Made by a program: the position numbers and the translations under genes. Shown piece after piece: positions 5,226-6,760 of a stretch of 6,760 bases of DNA. The stretch comes from Flavobacteriaceae bacterium (lineage in GTDB: Bacteria; Bacteroidota; Bacteroidia; Flavobacteriales; Flavobacteriaceae). The number at the start of each line of letters is the position of its first letter. The first letter of the stretch is position 1. The notes below the pieces were generated by a model. The model was not told the DNA's origin. It searched no databases and saw only the letters and a program-made list of their open reading frames with translations. The stretch spans positions 1 to 6,760 of the forward strand of contig DAOVTC010000058.1 in the NCBI GenBank assembly GCA_030633285.1, read 5' to 3'.

Positions 5226-6539
5226 CTAATTTTTATCTTTGTTCATAATTTCTCTTATTTTGCGTTCCTCCCAATCAGAACCATAGCCAAATACGGTAAA
5301 AGCCTGAATTACAACACCCAATCCCCATCCAAACATTGGAAACCAAAACCATTGATAATCCCATGAAGTCCTGTAATTAACAAATATTAAAAATGGAATA
5401 ACTACACAATATGCTATTATATTTCCATAAAATCCTTTTAGTTCATCCACGCGTTTTTTTGCTCTGATATATTTGTTACTATCGCTAATATAATCTGTTT
5501 TCATTTTCTTAATTTTTTGTGTTAATAAAGGTAACCTTACCTTAAATATTTTATTGTTATTTGTTATTTCAACCGTTTCATTAGTAATTAAACTATAACG
5601 TTGATTAATGTTTTTCAGTCCAACTTTAGTGCTTTTTTCAAGTGAAGATTTCGGACTGATATTGTTCTCTATGGATAAGAATCCTTTTTCTTCAAATATT
5701 CTAATTTTTAAAGGGTTATCCGAAGTAATTACATTGTGTTTTACAGCATTTTCAAGTAATAATTGTAATGACAGAGGTACTATTTTTAGTTCTGAATTGC
5801 TTACTTTATCAGGAATACTGAAATGAATTCCATCTTCAAATCGCATTTTCAACAATTCCATATATGTACTTGCAAACTTCAATTCATCTTCCAAAGGAAT
5901 TAAATCTTTATCTTTTTGCTCCAAAACATAACGATACACTTTGGATAATTTGGTTGTGAATTTTTCCGCTTGACGGGGATTTTCACTAATCAAAGAGGTT
6001 AATACATTTAGGCTATTAAATAAAAAATGAGGATCTAATTGGCTCTTAAGAGATTCAAATTTTGCTGTTTCTGTTTTGGCAACAATTTGAGATTCTTTAA
6101 CTTTCTTTTGTTGATATTTGTTATAAAAATATATAAAATGAAAAATAATTACTATTGTCAATGTAGCCCACAATCCAAATTGATAATTTTTAAAGCTATC
6201 ATTCGCAATAAACTCATAAAAAGTTTTATTACTCATTGTCATTGCTGTAAACATTCTTAGAATGAATAAACAAATCAGTGTTATTATAACCGAGCCAACA
6301 ACACCAGTAACGATTCGCATTATTCTTTCATTTTCATTCCATTTTCGCTTTTCCAAATAAGTAAAAAATGCAATATTTGAAAGTCCAATCACAAACGAAT
6401 ACAATTGATAAAAGCTAAAATTGATTAAAAAATCGTTGAAATTATTGAATTGAAATCCACCATAGAATACATTTCCAATTATAAAAACAATTGTACCAAT
6501 AATAAAAACTATCAATATATTTTTACTCTTTTTATTCAT
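5226..6539 (-). CDS. LytS/YpdA-type sensor histidine kinase with C-terminal 2TM domain
   Basis: A 437-aa inner-membrane sensor kinase. Four membrane helices (about residues 8-26, 41-61, 76-96, 121-140) make the sensor part and leave little outside the membrane. A charged, probably coiled-coil stretch (141-165) leads to the phosphoacceptor box FESLKSQLDPHFLFNSLN with His171, typical of the His_kinase family. The HATPase half has the N box LLENAVKHN (261-269; Glu263, Asn264) and GLKNINQRY (307-315); the preceding glycine of the usual GxGL is replaced (KVGL). The catalytic part ends near residue 340. A 2TM domain follows from Met346: RAKKRVDELKGFY, two membrane helices at about 374-388 and 399-418, and DWEERKI at 422-428. 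Met346 is preceded on the DNA by an A-rich tract like a normal start, suggesting fusion of two once separate genes. It likely phosphorylates the LytTR regulator encoded downstream. The sensed signal is unknown. Confidence 0.92.
   Translation of the reverse strand: MNKKSKNILIVFIIGTIVFIIGNVFYGGFQFNNFNDFLINFSFYQLYSFVIGLSNIAFFTYLEKRKWNENERIMRIVTGVVGSVIITLICLFILRMFTAMTMSNKTFYEFIANDSFKNYQFGLWATLTIVIIFHFIYFYNKYQQKKVKESQIVAKTETAKFESLKSQLDPHFLFNSLNVLTSLISENPRQAEKFTTKLSKVYRYVLEQKDKDLIPLEDELKFASTYMELLKMRFEDGIHFSIPDKVSNSELKIVPLSLQLLLENAVKHNVITSDNPLKIRIFEEKGFLSIENNISPKSSLEKSTKVGLKNINQRYSLITNETVEITNNNKIFKVRLPLLTQKIKKMKTDYISDSNKYIRAKKRVDELKGFYGNIIAYCVVIPFLIFVNYRTSWDYQWFWFPMFGWGLGVVIQAFTVFGYGSDWEERKIREIMNKDKN
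5502..5520 (-). promoter_or_regulatory. Possible internal translation start before the fused 2TM module
   Basis: On the minus strand the sequence ahead of codon 346 of the kinase reads AAAAAATTAAGAAA then ATG (5504-5502). That is the A-rich context used for ordinary starts in this phylum, and the residues that follow (MKTDYISDSNKY) look like a natural N-terminus. It may be a relic of a formerly separate 2TM gene, or still be used to make a free 92-aa 2TM protein. No other evidence of use can be seen. Confidence 0.35.
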
Positions 6540-6555
6540 TTTATAAACCTAATTT

Positions 6556-6760
6556 TTAAAATTTAATTTCAAATGTAAGGTCTTTATCACTTATTTCAAA
6601 TTTCACATCTTTAAACTGAGGTGGACCAAAATTCAAAACATTATTTGATACGCCATAATCTTCAATAGGCATTCCATTAGTTTCAAAATCTAATTTACCA
6701 TTATTATTTGCATCATGAAAACAAACAATGGCATAAGTATTAGGATTTAAAAAATCAAAA
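6556..6760 (-). CDS. DUF2141 domain-containing protein (3' part only)
   Basis: The last 67 codons of a gene that enters from the right edge; the start is not in the window. The visible sequence has YAIVCFHDANNNGKLD, then GMPIEDYGVSNN, then FGPPQFKDVKF and a closing beta strand DLTFEIKF. This is the characteristic C-terminal pattern of DUF2141 (Y-hDxNxNgxlD, GxPxExyGfSn, PxF-dakF). The family consists of small secreted or periplasmic beta-sandwich-like proteins of unknown function, usually about 140-150 aa with a signal peptide; the HDANNNGKLD motif resembles a calcium-binding loop. It ends 16 bp before the kinase ATG on the same strand, so it probably belongs to the same operon and could supply an envelope component of the sensing pathway. 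The family call is confident; the link to the kinase is inferred from position only. Confidence 0.82.
   Translation of the reverse strand, partial: FDFLNPNTYAIVCFHDANNNGKLDFETNGMPIEDYGVSNNVLNFGPPQFKDVKFEISDKDLTFEIKF

Noticed and set aside
5608..5826. Plus-strand open frame of 72 codons
   Set aside because: It lies antisense within the kinase ATP-binding domain; the low-complexity Phe/Ser-rich translation is typical of a shadow frame.
6039..6260. Plus-strand open frame of 73 codons with several Cys and Phe
   Set aside because: It is antisense to the kinase dimerisation and membrane region; composition follows from the opposite strand and there is no start context or promoter.

Overview
The window is very AT-rich DNA that looks like a chromosomal segment of a Bacteroidota member, most likely family Flavobacteriaceae. 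Four things point there: families largely confined to that phylum (DUF3822, the small 2TM domain, a LytS/LytTR pair carrying 2TM domains); starts preceded by A-rich sequence rather than strong Shine-Dalgarno motifs; a promoter fitting the Bacteroidota -33/-7 pattern (TTTG, 17 bp, TAGATTTG); and a PBP4-type carboxypeptidase next to a Dda/RecD-like helicase. There are no tRNA or rRNA genes, insertion sequences, CRISPR arrays or phage genes. This is ordinary core-genome territory and I see no clear new defence or mobile system.

Left block (minus strand, 1-1673): a superfamily 1B helicase is followed by the first 88 codons of a PBP4/DacB-type D-Ala-D-Ala carboxypeptidase, which starts inside the helicase's 3' end. 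A divergent intergenic region (1674-1920) holds a good promoter for the rightward genes, a weaker -7 box for the helicase, and two adjoining perfect inverted repeats that could be an operator.

Middle block (plus strand, 1921-4017): three tightly packed genes, namely a two-helix membrane protein of unknown function, a DUF3822 protein overlapping it by 32 bp, and rsmD (16S rRNA m2G966 methyltransferase) joined through a TAATG stop/start. This is almost certainly one operon. It meets the right block tail to tail with only 8 bp between stop codons.

Right block (minus strand, 6760 down to 4026): the 3' end of a DUF2141 gene, a LytS-type histidine kinase with a 2TM domain fused at its C-terminus, a free 2TM protein, and a LytTR response regulator. 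It reads as a two-component signalling operon. Kinase and regulator form the phosphorelay, while the two 2TM modules may tune or scaffold it at the membrane. The points most worth a second look are the kinase-2TM fusion with a relic internal start, the phased 7- and 8-bp degenerate repeats before the regulator gene, and the stacked inverted repeats in the divergent promoter region.
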